Below are positions 24,087 through 33,632 of a stretch of DNA of 64,000 nucleotides, piece by piece. The notes under the pieces are model-generated. The model did not search any database, was not told where the DNA came from, and saw nothing but the letters and a program-made list of their open reading frames with translations. Source of the DNA: Bacteroidales bacterium (GTDB taxonomy: Bacteria; Bacteroidota; Bacteroidia; Bacteroidales; WCHB1-69); assembly GCA_017540505.1 (NCBI GenBank), contig JAFYAW010000028.1:1-64000 (forward strand), given 5' to 3'. Every line of letters starts with the position of its first letter. Position 1 is the first letter of the stretch. The translations under genes were made by a program, and so were the position numbers.

Positions 24087-25586
24087 ATGCCCTTGAAATC
24101 CGTTCTTCCAGTACTGCTGCTTTTGGTTACGGTGTGCTGCCGTGCCCAGGACACGCTTGCGCCTGCGGATGTGACGGTTTTCTATTACCCTTCTGGAGTG
24201 AAATCCAGTGAGGGCCGCATGGTCAACGGCAAGCCCGACGGCTGGTGGCGCTCGTACAATGAGAAAGGACAACTGGTGTCGGAGGGCAACCGGAAGGATT
24301 TCCTGTTGGACAGCCTTTGGACCTTTTATGCTGAAGGAAAACCTTACTTGACAATTAATTACAAAGCTGGGGAAAAGCACGGCGAACAAGTCCAGTACGC
24401 TTCGAAGGAATACACCAAAACCCAATGGCGGCATGATACCATCGTGGGTGTGGTGAACACATACGACCAAGCCGGCTGGCTGAAACGGGCTGTGCCTTAC
24501 GAGGCGGGTAAGCCCCACGGACTGGCCAAGGAGTACAACCAAGAGGGTAGGGTGGTGGCCATTACCTCCTATTACCATGGCGTGATGAGCCGTAGCGAAC
24601 GCATCAACCGTATCGACGATTTTGGCTACAAACAGGGCAACTGGAAATATTTCTGGCCTAACGGGAACATTCGCCTGGAAGGCACCTACCTCAACGACAA
24701 GAAAAATGGTTTCTTCAAATATTATGATGAAAACGGAAATTTCCTGTCGGTGGAGAAATACGATCACGATGAGCTGGTGACGGATGCCAAGGAGACCCGC
24801 CAATTGGACAAGCGCACGGCCTACCATTCCAACGGAAGACCTTCTATTGTAGCTACTTACTACCAAAACAAACCCGAGGGCATCCGGCGTGAGTTTGACA
24901 CCGCCGGCCATATCACCAAAGGGTATGTTTTCGCCGACGGCATTCTCCGTTACGAGGGCATCACCGACATGAATGGGCTGCGCCAAGGTATCTGGAAGGA
25001 GTATTACCCCAGTGGCGAACTGCGCTCGCAGGGACGCTACAAGAACTCCCGCCCCATCGGCGAGTGGCTTTTCTTTTTTGAGGATAAAACGGTGGAAATC
25101 CAAGGCGAATACAACAGCAAAGGCCAGAAAACCGGTGAATGGATCTGGTTTTATCCAAACGGAGACACCATGTCGAAGGCGACATACGATGACGGCGATC
25201 TTGATGGCGAGTATGTAGAGTATGATGAGCACGGAAAACCATTGGTCAAAGGACAATATGTGGCCGGATTGGAGGAGGGTAACTGGTATTACCGGAACGG
25301 CACCTCCGAAGAGACCGGCAAATACGAAGGTGGCAGGAAGGAGGGGCTGTGGACCACCACGTACGAGCCCGGCAAGGTGGCCTTCAAAATCCAATATCGT
25401 CAGGATGTCCGCGACGGGAAATACACCGCCTTCTGGGAAAATGGCAACGTGAAAGTCGCCGGAAAGTATGAGGATGGCCTTCAGGAGAGTGCCTGGTCCT
25501 ATTATAACGAAGAGGGAATACAGTTTTTAACGACTTTGTTTAAAGAGGGAAAAGAATTAAAATGGAATAACTATACAATAAAATGA
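24087..25586 (+). CDS. Secreted MORN_2/YwqK-like repeat protein
   Basis: The 499-residue protein has a signal peptide (MPLKSVLPVLLLLVTVCCRAQD) and then about 18-20 tandem repeats of roughly 23 residues. Each repeat carries a G-x-[WY]-x-x-Y-[YWH]-x-[NS]-G pattern: for example PDGWWRSYNEKGQLVSEGN, KQGNWKYFWPNGNIRLEG, RQGIWKEYYPSGELRSQG and KTGEWIWFYPNGD. This is the MORN_2 repeat found in YwqK-family proteins, often labelled antitoxin components although secreted Bacteroidota versions have no known partner. Start ATG 24087 is chosen over 24042, whose start lies inside the palindrome. It should form an extended beta solenoid in the periplasm or at the surface. Confidence 0.85.
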   Translation: MPLKSVLPVLLLLVTVCCRAQDTLAPADVTVFYYPSGVKSSEGRMVNGKPDGWWRSYNEKGQLVSEGNRKDFLLDSLWTFYAEGKPYLTINYKAGEKHGEQVQYASKEYTKTQWRHDTIVGVVNTYDQAGWLKRAVPYEAGKPHGLAKEYNQEGRVVAITSYYHGVMSRSERINRIDDFGYKQGNWKYFWPNGNIRLEGTYLNDKKNGFFKYYDENGNFLSVEKYDHDELVTDAKETRQLDKRTAYHSNGRPSIVATYYQNKPEGIRREFDTAGHITKGYVFADGILRYEGITDMNGLRQGIWKEYYPSGELRSQGRYKNSRPIGEWLFFFEDKTVEIQGEYNSKGQKTGEWIWFYPNGDTMSKATYDDGDLDGEYVEYDEHGKPLVKGQYVAGLEEGNWYYRNGTSEETGKYEGGRKEGLWTTTYEPGKVAFKIQYRQDVRDGKYTAFWENGNVKVAGKYEDGLQESAWSYYNEEGIQFLTTLFKEGKELKWNNYTIK

Positions 25587-25703
25587 CGGTTTTAACGTAA
25601 GACATATTGCGCTTTTGTTGTCGGGACAAATCCGATGACATTTTTCGTAGGGGAAGGAAATTATCCCCTGCATTTTGTTTTTTGTTTAACGAAATTTACT
25701 TGC

Positions 25704-27284
25704 ATGAAATATAAAATCGGGTTGTTGTTGCTTTTAGGGTGTATGTTAATGTCAAACGCATACGCACAGAATGTCACATCCAATAGCCCGGATTCCACCG
25801 TAGGCTCGAATGAATCCGAACTGACGAATGCTGCCATCAACCGCGAAGTGGTTCTGATGGATTCCATGTTGAATGTGTGGTATGTGAAAAACGAACTTAA
25901 AAAGGGCAATTCTGTTCTTTCCAAGCTGAAGGACGACACCACCGCCTACGACAACAACGATTCGATGATTTTCAAGCGGCTGTCGCGTATAGTGACGGCG
26001 GTGCCGCTGGCGTACAACGACAAGGTGAAACGTTTCATTGAGTTGTATTCCGTGCAAAGGCAGCGTTCCTCGTCGGTTATCTTGGGTTTGGCCCAATATT
26101 ATTACCCTTGGATGAAGGAAATCTTCGACAAGTACGATGTGCCGGAGGAGTTGGTCTATATCACCATTATAGAGTCGGCGTTGAATCCGCAGGCGGTCTC
26201 ATCGGCAGGTGCCACTGGAATCTGGCAGTTCATGTACGGCACGGGCAAGCTGTATGGCTTGGAAGTCAACACGTTTGTGGATGACCGTTGTGACCCCTAC
26301 AAGGCCACTGATGCCGCCGCCCGCCATCTCCGCGACCTGTATAAGATCTTCAACGACTGGGGCCTGGCCATCTCTGCCTACAACTGCGGGACTGGCAATG
26401 TTCGGAAGGCTATCCAGCGGTCGGGTGGTAAGACGAACTTCTGGGGCGTGTCGCCCTATCTTCCCCGCGAGACACAGAACTATTTCCCCGCCTATATCGG
26501 GGCATTGTATATGATGACCTACCATAATCTGTACGGCATCAACCCGGCACAGATATCAATCCCGACCAACGTGGATACGGTGATGGTGGACAAAGAGGTT
26601 CATTTTGAGCAGATTGCCGCGGTTTTGAATATCAGTTTGGATGAAATCAAATCCCTGAATCCGCAATACAAGAAGAACATTATTCCTGCCTACACGCAGC
26701 AGTTCCCGTTGCGCCTCCAGTCCAACGATGTGATCCGATATTTGGATATGAAGGACTCCATCCACGCCTATCGCTACGATGATTTCTTCAATCCGACTAA
26801 GAATCTGAATGTCACGAACAACGAGAATGGTGAGGTAGTGCAGGTCACGCCCAACAAATACCATACGGTGAGGAAGGGGGAGACCCTTTCGCGCATCGCG
26901 GCCAAGTACAAAGTGTCGGTCAACCACCTGAAATCGCTGAACCATCTGCGTAGCAATTCCTTGCGGGTGGGACAGAGACTTCTGATCCGGAAAGGCACGA
27001 CGATTGTGCGACCCGTGACACCCGCGCCGGCGGTGGCCGACAGCACGAAGACCGTTTCGGATTCCGCTTCCCTTGTGACGAAAACTCCCACCATGCCCCA
27101 AGATTCGGTGCGTACGCAGCCGGTGAAGCCGCAGGGAGATATTATTTATGTGGTGAAAAAGGGTGATACACTCTCGTCCATCGGACGGAGGTATGGTGTT
27201 TCAGCGACGGAACTGGCCAAATACAACCACATCACAAACGTGAATTCCTTGCAGGTGGGTCAGAAAATCAAAATCAAGAGGTAA
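25704..27284 (+). CDS. mltD: MltD-like lytic transglycosylase with two LysM domains
   Basis: The 526-residue exported enzyme (signal MKYKIGLLLLLGCMLMSNAYAQ) has a soluble lytic transglycosylase domain at about 140-300. The catalytic Glu lies in TIIESALNPQAVS near residue 157, followed by GATGIWQFM, and the lysozyme-like DWGLAISAYNCGTGNV and NYFPAYIGALYMM segments. Two LysM peptidoglycan-binding repeats follow at about 387-432 (HTVRKGETLSRIAAKY) and 481-526 (YVVKKGDTLSSIGRRY). The enzyme cuts glycan strands to 1,6-anhydro products. The chosen ATG 25704 precedes the signal peptide; an upstream in-frame start at 25635 is less likely. Confidence 0.94.
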   Translation: MKYKIGLLLLLGCMLMSNAYAQNVTSNSPDSTVGSNESELTNAAINREVVLMDSMLNVWYVKNELKKGNSVLSKLKDDTTAYDNNDSMIFKRLSRIVTAVPLAYNDKVKRFIELYSVQRQRSSSVILGLAQYYYPWMKEIFDKYDVPEELVYITIIESALNPQAVSSAGATGIWQFMYGTGKLYGLEVNTFVDDRCDPYKATDAAARHLRDLYKIFNDWGLAISAYNCGTGNVRKAIQRSGGKTNFWGVSPYLPRETQNYFPAYIGALYMMTYHNLYGINPAQISIPTNVDTVMVDKEVHFEQIAAVLNISLDEIKSLNPQYKKNIIPAYTQQFPLRLQSNDVIRYLDMKDSIHAYRYDDFFNPTKNLNVTNNENGEVVQVTPNKYHTVRKGETLSRIAAKYKVSVNHLKSLNHLRSNSLRVGQRLLIRKGTTIVRPVTPAPAVADSTKTVSDSASLVTKTPTMPQDSVRTQPVKPQGDIIYVVKKGDTLSSIGRRYGVSATELAKYNHITNVNSLQVGQKIKIKR

Positions 27285-27314
27285 TTGTTTTCAGGAAAGT
27301 AAACGGTCACATCG

Positions 27315-28106
27315 TCAAGGCTTTAACAACCTTGGAATCTGATAGACGTAACCGGCAGTGTCCTGAATGTAAAGACATTGGCTCCCCAAATGGAATGAGC
27401 GGTATGCCGAAGCAGGCAGGTCGCTGTCGTGATAGGTGTGCTGTTGCAAGTGGTAAAACCGCAGACTCCCATTTTGCAGATACACGAGCTCGTCTCCAAC
27501 CATTTGTGCGCAAATAGCATTGGGTAACATGATTTTTTGCTGAAAAGATCCAAGAATGTCAAACAGATATACCCCTTTTGTGGTGTCTGTAAGCATGATG
27601 GTCTTTTCTTGTGAGGATTGCATCGAGGTGGGATGGAAATCGTTTTCCATCTGGCAGTGCGTGGTTCCGGTGATGTTGAGCTGTATGTCGGAAAGAATCA
27701 GCGTCTGATTCTGCTGGTCATACAAAGCTATTTTGCTGGTGCCAATCATGGAGGCCAACGAAATGGTGAACAGATTGTGGGCCAATAGATCCAGCGTGTT
27801 TCCAATGGGCGACAGCTGGTTGTCGAGCAGAACGATGCAGGCCGCTTCCTGATAAAAAACCAGAATCTTGGACGGATAGGACGCGTCCACGTGGGTGATG
27901 GTTCCGAGTGAGGGATTGCTATAGTTGCGCACTTGCTTGCCATCACGGTCGTATTGCACTAAGGAAGGTCCGGTCCAGACGTAAACGTTGTCAAAGAGAT
28001 CGACCGTGTAATGCTCGAAGGGATAGGCACTAAATGGTCGTCGCTCTTGGGCGTTGGCGACACCCAGAGCGACGAGGATATAGAGCATAATGAGTATTCT
28101 CTTCAT
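27315..28106 (-). CDS. Periplasmic beta-propeller-like protein, unknown
   Basis: The 263-residue protein has a signal peptide (MKRILIMLYILVALGVANAQ). The mature part repeats strand patterns such as DNVYVWTGPSLVQYDRDGKQVRNY, SKIALYDQQNQTLILSD and GVYLFDILGSFQQKIML, suggesting a small beta-propeller. The family is not recognised. It is the last gene of a minus-strand operon, starting 6 nt after the FadL-like gene stop, which points to an envelope function. Confidence 0.72.
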   Translation of the reverse strand: MKRILIMLYILVALGVANAQERRPFSAYPFEHYTVDLFDNVYVWTGPSLVQYDRDGKQVRNYSNPSLGTITHVDASYPSKILVFYQEAACIVLLDNQLSPIGNTLDLLAHNLFTISLASMIGTSKIALYDQQNQTLILSDIQLNITGTTHCQMENDFHPTSMQSSQEKTIMLTDTTKGVYLFDILGSFQQKIMLPNAICAQMVGDELVYLQNGSLRFYHLQQHTYHDSDLPASAYRSFHLGSQCLYIQDTAGYVYQIPRLLKP

Positions 28107-28112
28107 GAAGGA

Positions 28113-29567
28113 TTAGAATTTACAGCCAATGGTGGCCACAATTCTATGGGTACTGTTTTCATACTCCACTGCACTAACAGCGGGGTCATTGCCTTCGTAC
28201 AGCCAGAAGCTGTCTTTGTTGAGTTTCAACACGTATGCCAGATCGGCGAAGAAATATTTGGACTTGAATCCCAGTCCGACAGAGGCGTAATGAGCAGAGC
28301 CGTTATACGGGCCTGAGGTGAGCTTGTAAGGACTGCTCTTGAAGTTGTATCCGGCACGAAGGGCGAACTGCGGGGCTAGGTTGACTTCCGCACCCACACG
28401 CAATGTGTGACAGATGCCGTATTTGTCCTTAACCGCTTGATTCTCCGTTGTGTAGTTGTATTCGTTGGAGTAGAGGTTGGCCATACCAAAATCGCAGAAA
28501 TTGTATTCGGCGGAGATGAAGGCGTGCTTTTTGATGAGGAAGGTAGCTCCAATGTTAAATTTCAAAGGCGTAGTGAGTGTGAAGTTGTTGCGGTTGGTGT
28601 AGGACCATGTTTTGGAGTTTGTACCATCGTAATATTGTGCGAGCATCTCGCGGTCATACGTGTCTTTAATCTTCCAATAATAGGTTGGGGTTTGGAATCC
28701 GGCACCAATGCGGAGGAAGCTCACCGGCTGGTAGATGATGCCTAATTTGAGGTTGATACCGCCGCCCGCATCACGCTGAGTGGCTACTGTTTGGAAGGAA
28801 GTCAGATAATCGCCCACCTCAAGATCATTGGACAGGGCTTCCGAATAGGTGATCCGCTCCTTGTAGTCGATGATGGGGATGCCCAGGCTGGCTCCGATAT
28901 ACAATTTGTCTTGGAAATTGCCGCCAAAGGCGAGGGAAATCTCATCAATGGCACCAAATTGTTCCACTAAGGCACTGTGATTCAGTTCTGCATTCTCAAA
29001 AGGACTGTAATAGTGGTCGGGTTGGTTGGGAAACGTGTCAATCGCCCAGGTGCTCCAGAACAGTCCTGCATCGCCGGCAAGTGCCGTGTAGGGCGTGCCT
29101 TGTGCATGGCGCAGGACGGCGTTCACCATGGAATTGTTCACGTTTTGAGCATCGGCGCGGAAGGTGTTGTTGAAATCCATGATGCGGTTATATCCGAAGC
29201 CGAACTGCCAGCTCTTCCAATTGGAGTTCTCAATTTTGCTGTTGATGACCAATCCGCACTCGGGTACCGTGTATTTGGGGTTTTTCGCGAAGGTGTTGGT
29301 CCCGTAGTATTTGGATGTGTTGTTCGAGAAAGCCAGCGACATGGGGGTGAGAGTCACCTCATGGCGTTTGTACAGGCCGATGGCGGCAGGGTTGAGACTG
29401 AGGGCGGAAAACTCACCGCCGGTGGTGCTGAAGGCACCGCCCGCACCCATGAAGCGCGCCGTGCCGGAAATCTCCGTCTGGGTGAAACGGAAAGCCTCGT
29501 AATCGCCTTGTGCAAAGGAAAATGCTGTAAAGGCTAACAATACGAAAATGCCGATTATCTTTTTCAT
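28113..29567 (-). CDS. OMPP1/FadL/TodX-family outer-membrane channel
   Basis: The 484-residue protein starts with a signal peptide (MKKIIGIFVLLAFTAFSFAQ) followed by FRFTQTEISGTARFMGAGGAF and STTGGEFSALSLNPAAIGLYK, the N-terminal hatch pattern with NPA typical of the FadL/OMPP1 family. The rest is beta-strand rich and ends in IVATIGCKF, with a C-terminal aromatic residue recognised by the BAM complex. Such proteins move hydrophobic molecules, including long-chain fatty acids, across the outer membrane. It lies 24 nt after the lipoprotein gene and 6 nt before the periplasmic protein gene. Confidence 0.87.
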   Translation of the reverse strand: MKKIIGIFVLLAFTAFSFAQGDYEAFRFTQTEISGTARFMGAGGAFSTTGGEFSALSLNPAAIGLYKRHEVTLTPMSLAFSNNTSKYYGTNTFAKNPKYTVPECGLVINSKIENSNWKSWQFGFGYNRIMDFNNTFRADAQNVNNSMVNAVLRHAQGTPYTALAGDAGLFWSTWAIDTFPNQPDHYYSPFENAELNHSALVEQFGAIDEISLAFGGNFQDKLYIGASLGIPIIDYKERITYSEALSNDLEVGDYLTSFQTVATQRDAGGGINLKLGIIYQPVSFLRIGAGFQTPTYYWKIKDTYDREMLAQYYDGTNSKTWSYTNRNNFTLTTPLKFNIGATFLIKKHAFISAEYNFCDFGMANLYSNEYNYTTENQAVKDKYGICHTLRVGAEVNLAPQFALRAGYNFKSSPYKLTSGPYNGSAHYASVGLGFKSKYFFADLAYVLKLNKDSFWLYEGNDPAVSAVEYENSTHRIVATIGCKF

Positions 29568-29591
29568 TGTTTTGTGTTTTTACTTCGTTAT

Positions 29592-31256
29592 TTATCTTCT
29601 GCCTCCACCATACGAGCCGCTGCTGTGCGAGGAGGAACTGTTGCTGGAACTGTGGGATGAGCTGCTGCCGGAGTAGGAACTTCTGGAAGAGGAGCTGCTA
29701 CCAGAGTAGGAGCTGCGAGAAGAGCTGCCGCTTGAGTAAGAGCTTCTGGAGGAAGAACTGCTACCGGAATAGGAGCTGCGGGATGAGGAATTCCCGCTGG
29801 AATAGGAGCTTCTGGATGAAGAGCTGCTGCCAGAGTAGGAGCTGCGGGAAGGTGTACTGTAGGACGACCGGTTGCTGTTGGAGCTGGATGGCGTAGTGAC
29901 TGGACGAGAAGAGTTGGAACTACCTGAATAGGTGGGTCTTATGGATGAAGTGGAGGCAGGTCTGGAACTGCTGCTCGGAGTTGTGGTGCTTCTCGACGGG
30001 GTGGAGTTGTAGCGTTGCTGTGTGTTGGAAGGAGAGGTTGTTGTGGTACGGCTGGGCGTAGCTGCCGGACCTGTGCTGTTGGCGGGCCGTGCCGTCGGTT
30101 GGGAAGGAACAGTCCGGTTGATGATGGTCGGTGCCTTGGAGGTGTTGTTGTTCGTAATTGTCGTTGTGTTGGTCCGACTTGTGCTATTGGATTCGATTTG
30201 TGTAGCGGTATTGGTCCGGCTTGTGCCAGGAATCTCGGTGCGGGAGTTTGCCGCAGGTTTTGAGACGGTGGTTGTGGTCGGCGTTGATTGGTTCTCGCGC
30301 ATCATATTGGTGTTAGACGGCTTCTCAACATTCTGGGTGGATACACGGTTATTGGCCGGGTAAGGTGCTGTAGGCCTGCTTGTTGGGGCGGATGGGGTTG
30401 CCGTTGACGAACCTCCGCCACCACCGCTTGTGCTGTATTGGGCGGCGATGTTATCGTACCGTTGGTTGAATGATGAAGCCGATGAGGTAATCGAATAGTG
30501 ATTGTTGTTGTCGTTGTTGCCGCTGAGACCGAAGCCTTCAGGCCTGTTCTCACGTCCGGGATTGCCCACGGATGGTCCGATGTTGTTGCGGTGACCGTAA
30601 TAGTAGGAGTGGTTGGGGTCCAGATGGTTGTGCCAGTAGTCGGCGGCCCAGTAATGGTGCGGACCATGCCAAGGATGATAGCCGTAATCCCAGTATCCGT
30701 AAGGATGATACCATCCCCATCCGTAGTTGAACCCATAGTGATACCATCCGTAATCATAATAGTAAGGACGATAGTAGTAGCTTGGCCACCACCAGTTGTA
30801 ACCCATGTAAATGCTTAAGCCCCAGTTGCCTGGATAACTGTCATACCAATAGAGATTGGTGAAATATGGGTCGTAGTAGCCGTAGTTGCAGTACAGATTT
30901 GTATGGAAACGGCGCAGACGGGAGGTGTAATAGTAGTCGTAGCAGTCATCGTCATAGTCGGTGGAGGCGTACGAACTCTCCTCTACAGGGATCTCGTAAT
31001 AGGTTACGGTCGGATTTGTCTGGCCGGGGTAATAGGTCTTGGTGTCAAGCAGATTTCCATTCTCATCATACTCGTAAACGATAGAGTCGGGCTGCAATTC
31101 TGCGGGAGCACTTTTGGTTTGTGTGGGGGCGGATGCGCCGTATTGCGCATCAGAGGATGTGGTGTAGATGTCGTCGTAATAGGCGAGCGAACTTGTTGAA
31201 CATGCTGAAAGCAAGACAATTGCACATCCAAGGACAATGGAAAATAGTTTTCTCAT
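29592..31256 (-). CDS. Lipoprotein with aromatic-rich middle and Ser-rich tandem repeats
   Basis: The 554-residue lipoprotein has the signal MRKLFSIVLGCAIVLLSAC with Cys-19 as the acylated residue. Residues about 100-245 are extremely rich in Tyr, Trp, His and Gly (for example GYNWWWPSYYYRPYYY). Residues about 260-440 are Thr/Pro/Asn-rich. The last 90 residues are 11-residue tandem repeats of the type RSSYSGSSSSS, roughly six to seven copies, ending HSSGSYGGGRR. The repeats are visible in DNA as a 33-nt period at about 29620-29850. Function is unknown; such composition suggests an extended, possibly surface-exposed or phase-separating lipoprotein. It begins the minus-strand three-gene operon. 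Confidence 0.8.
   Translation of the reverse strand: MRKLFSIVLGCAIVLLSACSTSSLAYYDDIYTTSSDAQYGASAPTQTKSAPAELQPDSIVYEYDENGNLLDTKTYYPGQTNPTVTYYEIPVEESSYASTDYDDDCYDYYYTSRLRRFHTNLYCNYGYYDPYFTNLYWYDSYPGNWGLSIYMGYNWWWPSYYYRPYYYDYGWYHYGFNYGWGWYHPYGYWDYGYHPWHGPHHYWAADYWHNHLDPNHSYYYGHRNNIGPSVGNPGRENRPEGFGLSGNNDNNNHYSITSSASSFNQRYDNIAAQYSTSGGGGGSSTATPSAPTSRPTAPYPANNRVSTQNVEKPSNTNMMRENQSTPTTTTVSKPAANSRTEIPGTSRTNTATQIESNSTSRTNTTTITNNNTSKAPTIINRTVPSQPTARPANSTGPAATPSRTTTTSPSNTQQRYNSTPSRSTTTPSSSSRPASTSSIRPTYSGSSNSSRPVTTPSSSNSNRSSYSTPSRSSYSGSSSSSRSSYSSGNSSSRSSYSGSSSSSRSSYSSGSSSRSSYSGSSSSSRSSYSGSSSSHSSSNSSSSHSSGSYGGGRR
29610..29860 (-). repeat. 33-nt tandem repeat array inside the lipoprotein gene
   Basis: Coding repeats of 11 codons (R S S Y S G/S then serines), with one 10-codon unit, are tandem here. 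Such in-frame arrays can gain or lose units without breaking the frame. Confidence 0.7.
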
Positions 31257-31284
31257 AATAACCTCCTATATCTTTTTATTTTCG

Positions 31285-31292
31285 TATTTTTG
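31285..31292 (+). promoter_or_regulatory. Promoter -7 box (TATTTTTG) for proS
   Basis: TAttTTTG lies 58 nt before the proS ATG. Confidence 0.55.
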
Positions 31293-31311
31293 CAAAACTT
31301 TTCATTGACGG

Positions 31312-31319
31312 CAAAAATA
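31312..31319 (-). promoter_or_regulatory. Promoter -7 box (TATTTTTG) for the lipoprotein operon
   Basis: On the minus strand TATTTTTG lies 56 nt before the lipoprotein start. It is divergent from, and interleaved with, the proS promoter. Confidence 0.55.
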
Positions 31320-31349
31320 CTAAAAAGTTAATTCTAATACTAAAAAATA

Positions 31350-32825
31350 ATGGCAAAAAGTTTTTCGACTCGAGAAGAGAGTTATTCGCAATGGTACAAT
31401 GATATTGTAAAGAAAGCTGATCTGGCTGAAAATTCCTCTGTGAGAGGATGTATGGTGATAAAACCTTACGGATATGCGATTTGGGAGAAGATTCAGTCCA
31501 CCTTGGACGGAATGTTCAAGGAGACGGGCCACACCAACGCCTATTTCCCGATTTTTATCCCGAAATCCTTCTTCAGCCGTGAAGCCAGTCATGTTGAAGG
31601 CTTCGCCAAGGAGTGCGCTGTGGTCACCCATTACCGTCTGAAGAACGACCCGAACGGCGGGGGTGTGGTGGTGGATCCCGAGGCCAAGCTGGAAGAAGAA
31701 TTGATTGTGCGCCCCACTTCGGAAACTATCATCTGGGACACCTATAAGGATTGGATTCATTCCTACCGCGATCTGCCTATTTTGTGCAACCAGTGGGCCA
31801 ATGTGGTTCGTTGGGAGATGCGTACCCGTCTGTTCTTGAGAACGGCTGAGTTCCTCTGGCAGGAAGGCCATACCGCACACGCCACCCGCGAGGAGGCTGT
31901 GGAGGAGACGGAGCGGATGCTGCATGTTTATGCTGATTTCGTGGAGAATTTCATGGCGATTCCGGTGGTTCAGGGCGTAAAATCTCCGAATGAGCGTTTC
32001 GCTGGCGCCATCGATACCTATTGCATCGAGGCGTTGATGCAGGATGGCAAGGCGTTGCAGGCTGGAACGTCCCATTTCCTGGGACAGAATTTTGCCAAGG
32101 CTTTCGATGTGAAATACCTGAACAAGGAAAACCAGTTGGAATATGTGTGGGCTACCTCGTGGGGCGTTTCCACCCGTCTTATCGGTGCCCTGATTATGAC
32201 CCATTCGGATGACAATGGTCTGGTGCTTCCGCCGAATCTTGCTCCGTTACAGGTGGTTATCATTCCTATTTATAAGAGTGAAGAACAACGTCAGGCGATT
32301 GCCGAAAAGGTGAAACCGCTGATTGAGCAGCTGAAGGCTCTCCGTATTTCCGTCAAGTTTGATGACGACGACACCAAGCGTTCGGGCTGGAAGTTCAATG
32401 AGTATGAGCTGAAGGGTGTGCCGGTGCGCATTGCTGTGGGCCCGCGGGATTTGGAGAACAATGAGGCGGAAGTGGCCCGCCGTGACACGCTCGCGAAGGA
32501 ACAGGTCTCCTTTGACAGCCTGGTTGAGCATGTTCAGTTCCTTTTGAAGGATATTCAGCAAAATCTCTTCAATAAAGCTTTGAAATTCCGTGAGGAGAAC
32601 ACCCGTAAGGCGGACACATGGGATGAATTTGTGGATCTGCTTGACAATCATCCGGGCTTCATCTACGCCCATTGGGATGGAACTGCTGAGACAGAGGCTA
32701 AAATCAAGGAGTTGACGAAGGCCACTATCCGCTGCATCCCGTTCAATAATCCGTTGGAGGAGGGCAAGTGCATCTTGACGGGCAAACCGTCGAAACAAAG
32801 AGTGCTCTTCGCCCGTTCGTATTAA
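31350..32825 (+). CDS. proS: Prolyl-tRNA synthetase, archaeal/eukaryotic type (ProS type 3)
   Basis: The 491-residue class II synthetase charges tRNA-Pro. Motif regions include [51 protein letters not shown], the motif 2 arginine region [26 protein letters not shown], and [13 protein letters not shown]. The anticodon-binding domain begins around [12 protein letters not shown]. It lacks the bacterial editing insertion and has the short archaeal/eukaryotic architecture, as expected in Bacteroidota. mazG follows 20 nt later. Confidence 0.96.
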   Translation: MAKSFSTREESYSQWYNDIVKKADLAENSSVRGCMVIKPYGYAIWEKIQSTLDGMFKETGHTNAYFPIFIPKSFFSREASHVEGFAKECAVVTHYRLKNDPNGGGVVVDPEAKLEEELIVRPTSETIIWDTYKDWIHSYRDLPILCNQWANVVRWEMRTRLFLRTAEFLWQEGHTAHATREEAVEETERMLHVYADFVENFMAIPVVQGVKSPNERFAGAIDTYCIEALMQDGKALQAGTSHFLGQNFAKAFDVKYLNKENQLEYVWATSWGVSTRLIGALIMTHSDDNGLVLPPNLAPLQVVIIPIYKSEEQRQAIAEKVKPLIEQLKALRISVKFDDDDTKRSGWKFNEYELKGVPVRIAVGPRDLENNEAEVARRDTLAKEQVSFDSLVEHVQFLLKDIQQNLFNKALKFREENTRKADTWDEFVDLLDNHPGFIYAHWDGTAETEAKIKELTKATIRCIPFNNPLEEGKCILTGKPSKQRVLFARSY

Positions 32826-32845
32826 CAAACTGGCTGTTTTATACT

Positions 32846-33619
32846 ATGGATAAGAGATTGGAAGCCTTCCAGCGCCTGCTGGACATCATGGACGAACTTC
32901 GCGAGAAGTGCCCGTGGGACAGCAAGCAGACCTTTGAAACCCTACGCTGCCTCACCATTGAGGAAACGTATGAACTCTCGGAGGCGATTGTGGACCAGAG
33001 TGCGGATGATATGTGTAAGGAGCTGGGAGATATTATGTTACATATTGTTTTCTACTCCAAAATCGCATCCGAAAAGGGTCTTTTTGACATTACGTCCGTC
33101 TTGAATCAGATTTGCGAGAAGCTAATTCGCCGGCATCCGCACATCTATGGGACCGAAAAGGCTCAGGATGCGCAGCAGGTGCATGAGAATTGGGAGAAGA
33201 TCAAATTGCAGAAGGAGGGGAATCGGACCGTTCTAGGCGGCGTGCCTAAGAGTGTTCCGTCGTTGGTAAAGGCATATCGTATTCAGGAGAAAGCCAATGG
33301 TGTTGGATTCGACTGGTCGGATAAAGAGCAAGTTTGGAACAAGGTGCAGGAGGAACTGTCGGAATTGAAGGCCGAAGTGGATAAGGATTCCGAGAAAAAG
33401 GAGGACGAGTTGGGCGATGTGCTGTTCTCTATTGTCAATTATGCGCGCTTCATCAAGGTGAATCCGGATGATGCATTAGAGAAAACAAACAAGAAATTCA
33501 TCACCCGATTCAACTATATTGAGGAGAAAGCCAAGTCGGAAGGACGCAAGATTACGGATCTTTCATTGGACGAGATGGAGATGTATTGGCAGGAGGCCAA
33601 GAACAACGAACGTATTTAA
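32846..33619 (+). CDS. mazG: MazG nucleoside triphosphate pyrophosphohydrolase
   Basis: The 257-residue protein hydrolyses canonical and aberrant NTPs to NMP and pyrophosphate. Both MazG halves are visible: RLLDIMDELREKCPWDSKQT with the EETYEL acidic metal motif, KELGDIMLHIVF, and in the second half WNKVQEELSELKAEVD and KEDELGDVLFSIVNYARF. Start ATG 32846 is chosen because the longer frame overlaps proS. It ends 13 nt before the OmpA-family gene and may share its transcript. Confidence 0.94.
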   Translation: MDKRLEAFQRLLDIMDELREKCPWDSKQTFETLRCLTIEETYELSEAIVDQSADDMCKELGDIMLHIVFYSKIASEKGLFDITSVLNQICEKLIRRHPHIYGTEKAQDAQQVHENWEKIKLQKEGNRTVLGGVPKSVPSLVKAYRIQEKANGVGFDWSDKEQVWNKVQEELSELKAEVDKDSEKKEDELGDVLFSIVNYARFIKVNPDDALEKTNKKFITRFNYIEEKAKSEGRKITDLSLDEMEMYWQEAKNNERI

Positions 33620-33632
33620 TCAAATACTGTAT

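Noticed and set aside
29592-31256. Plus-strand Cys/Arg-rich ORFs over the lipoprotein repeats
   Set aside because: They are complements of the serine repeat codons; the minus-strand frame has a lipoprotein signal and promoter.
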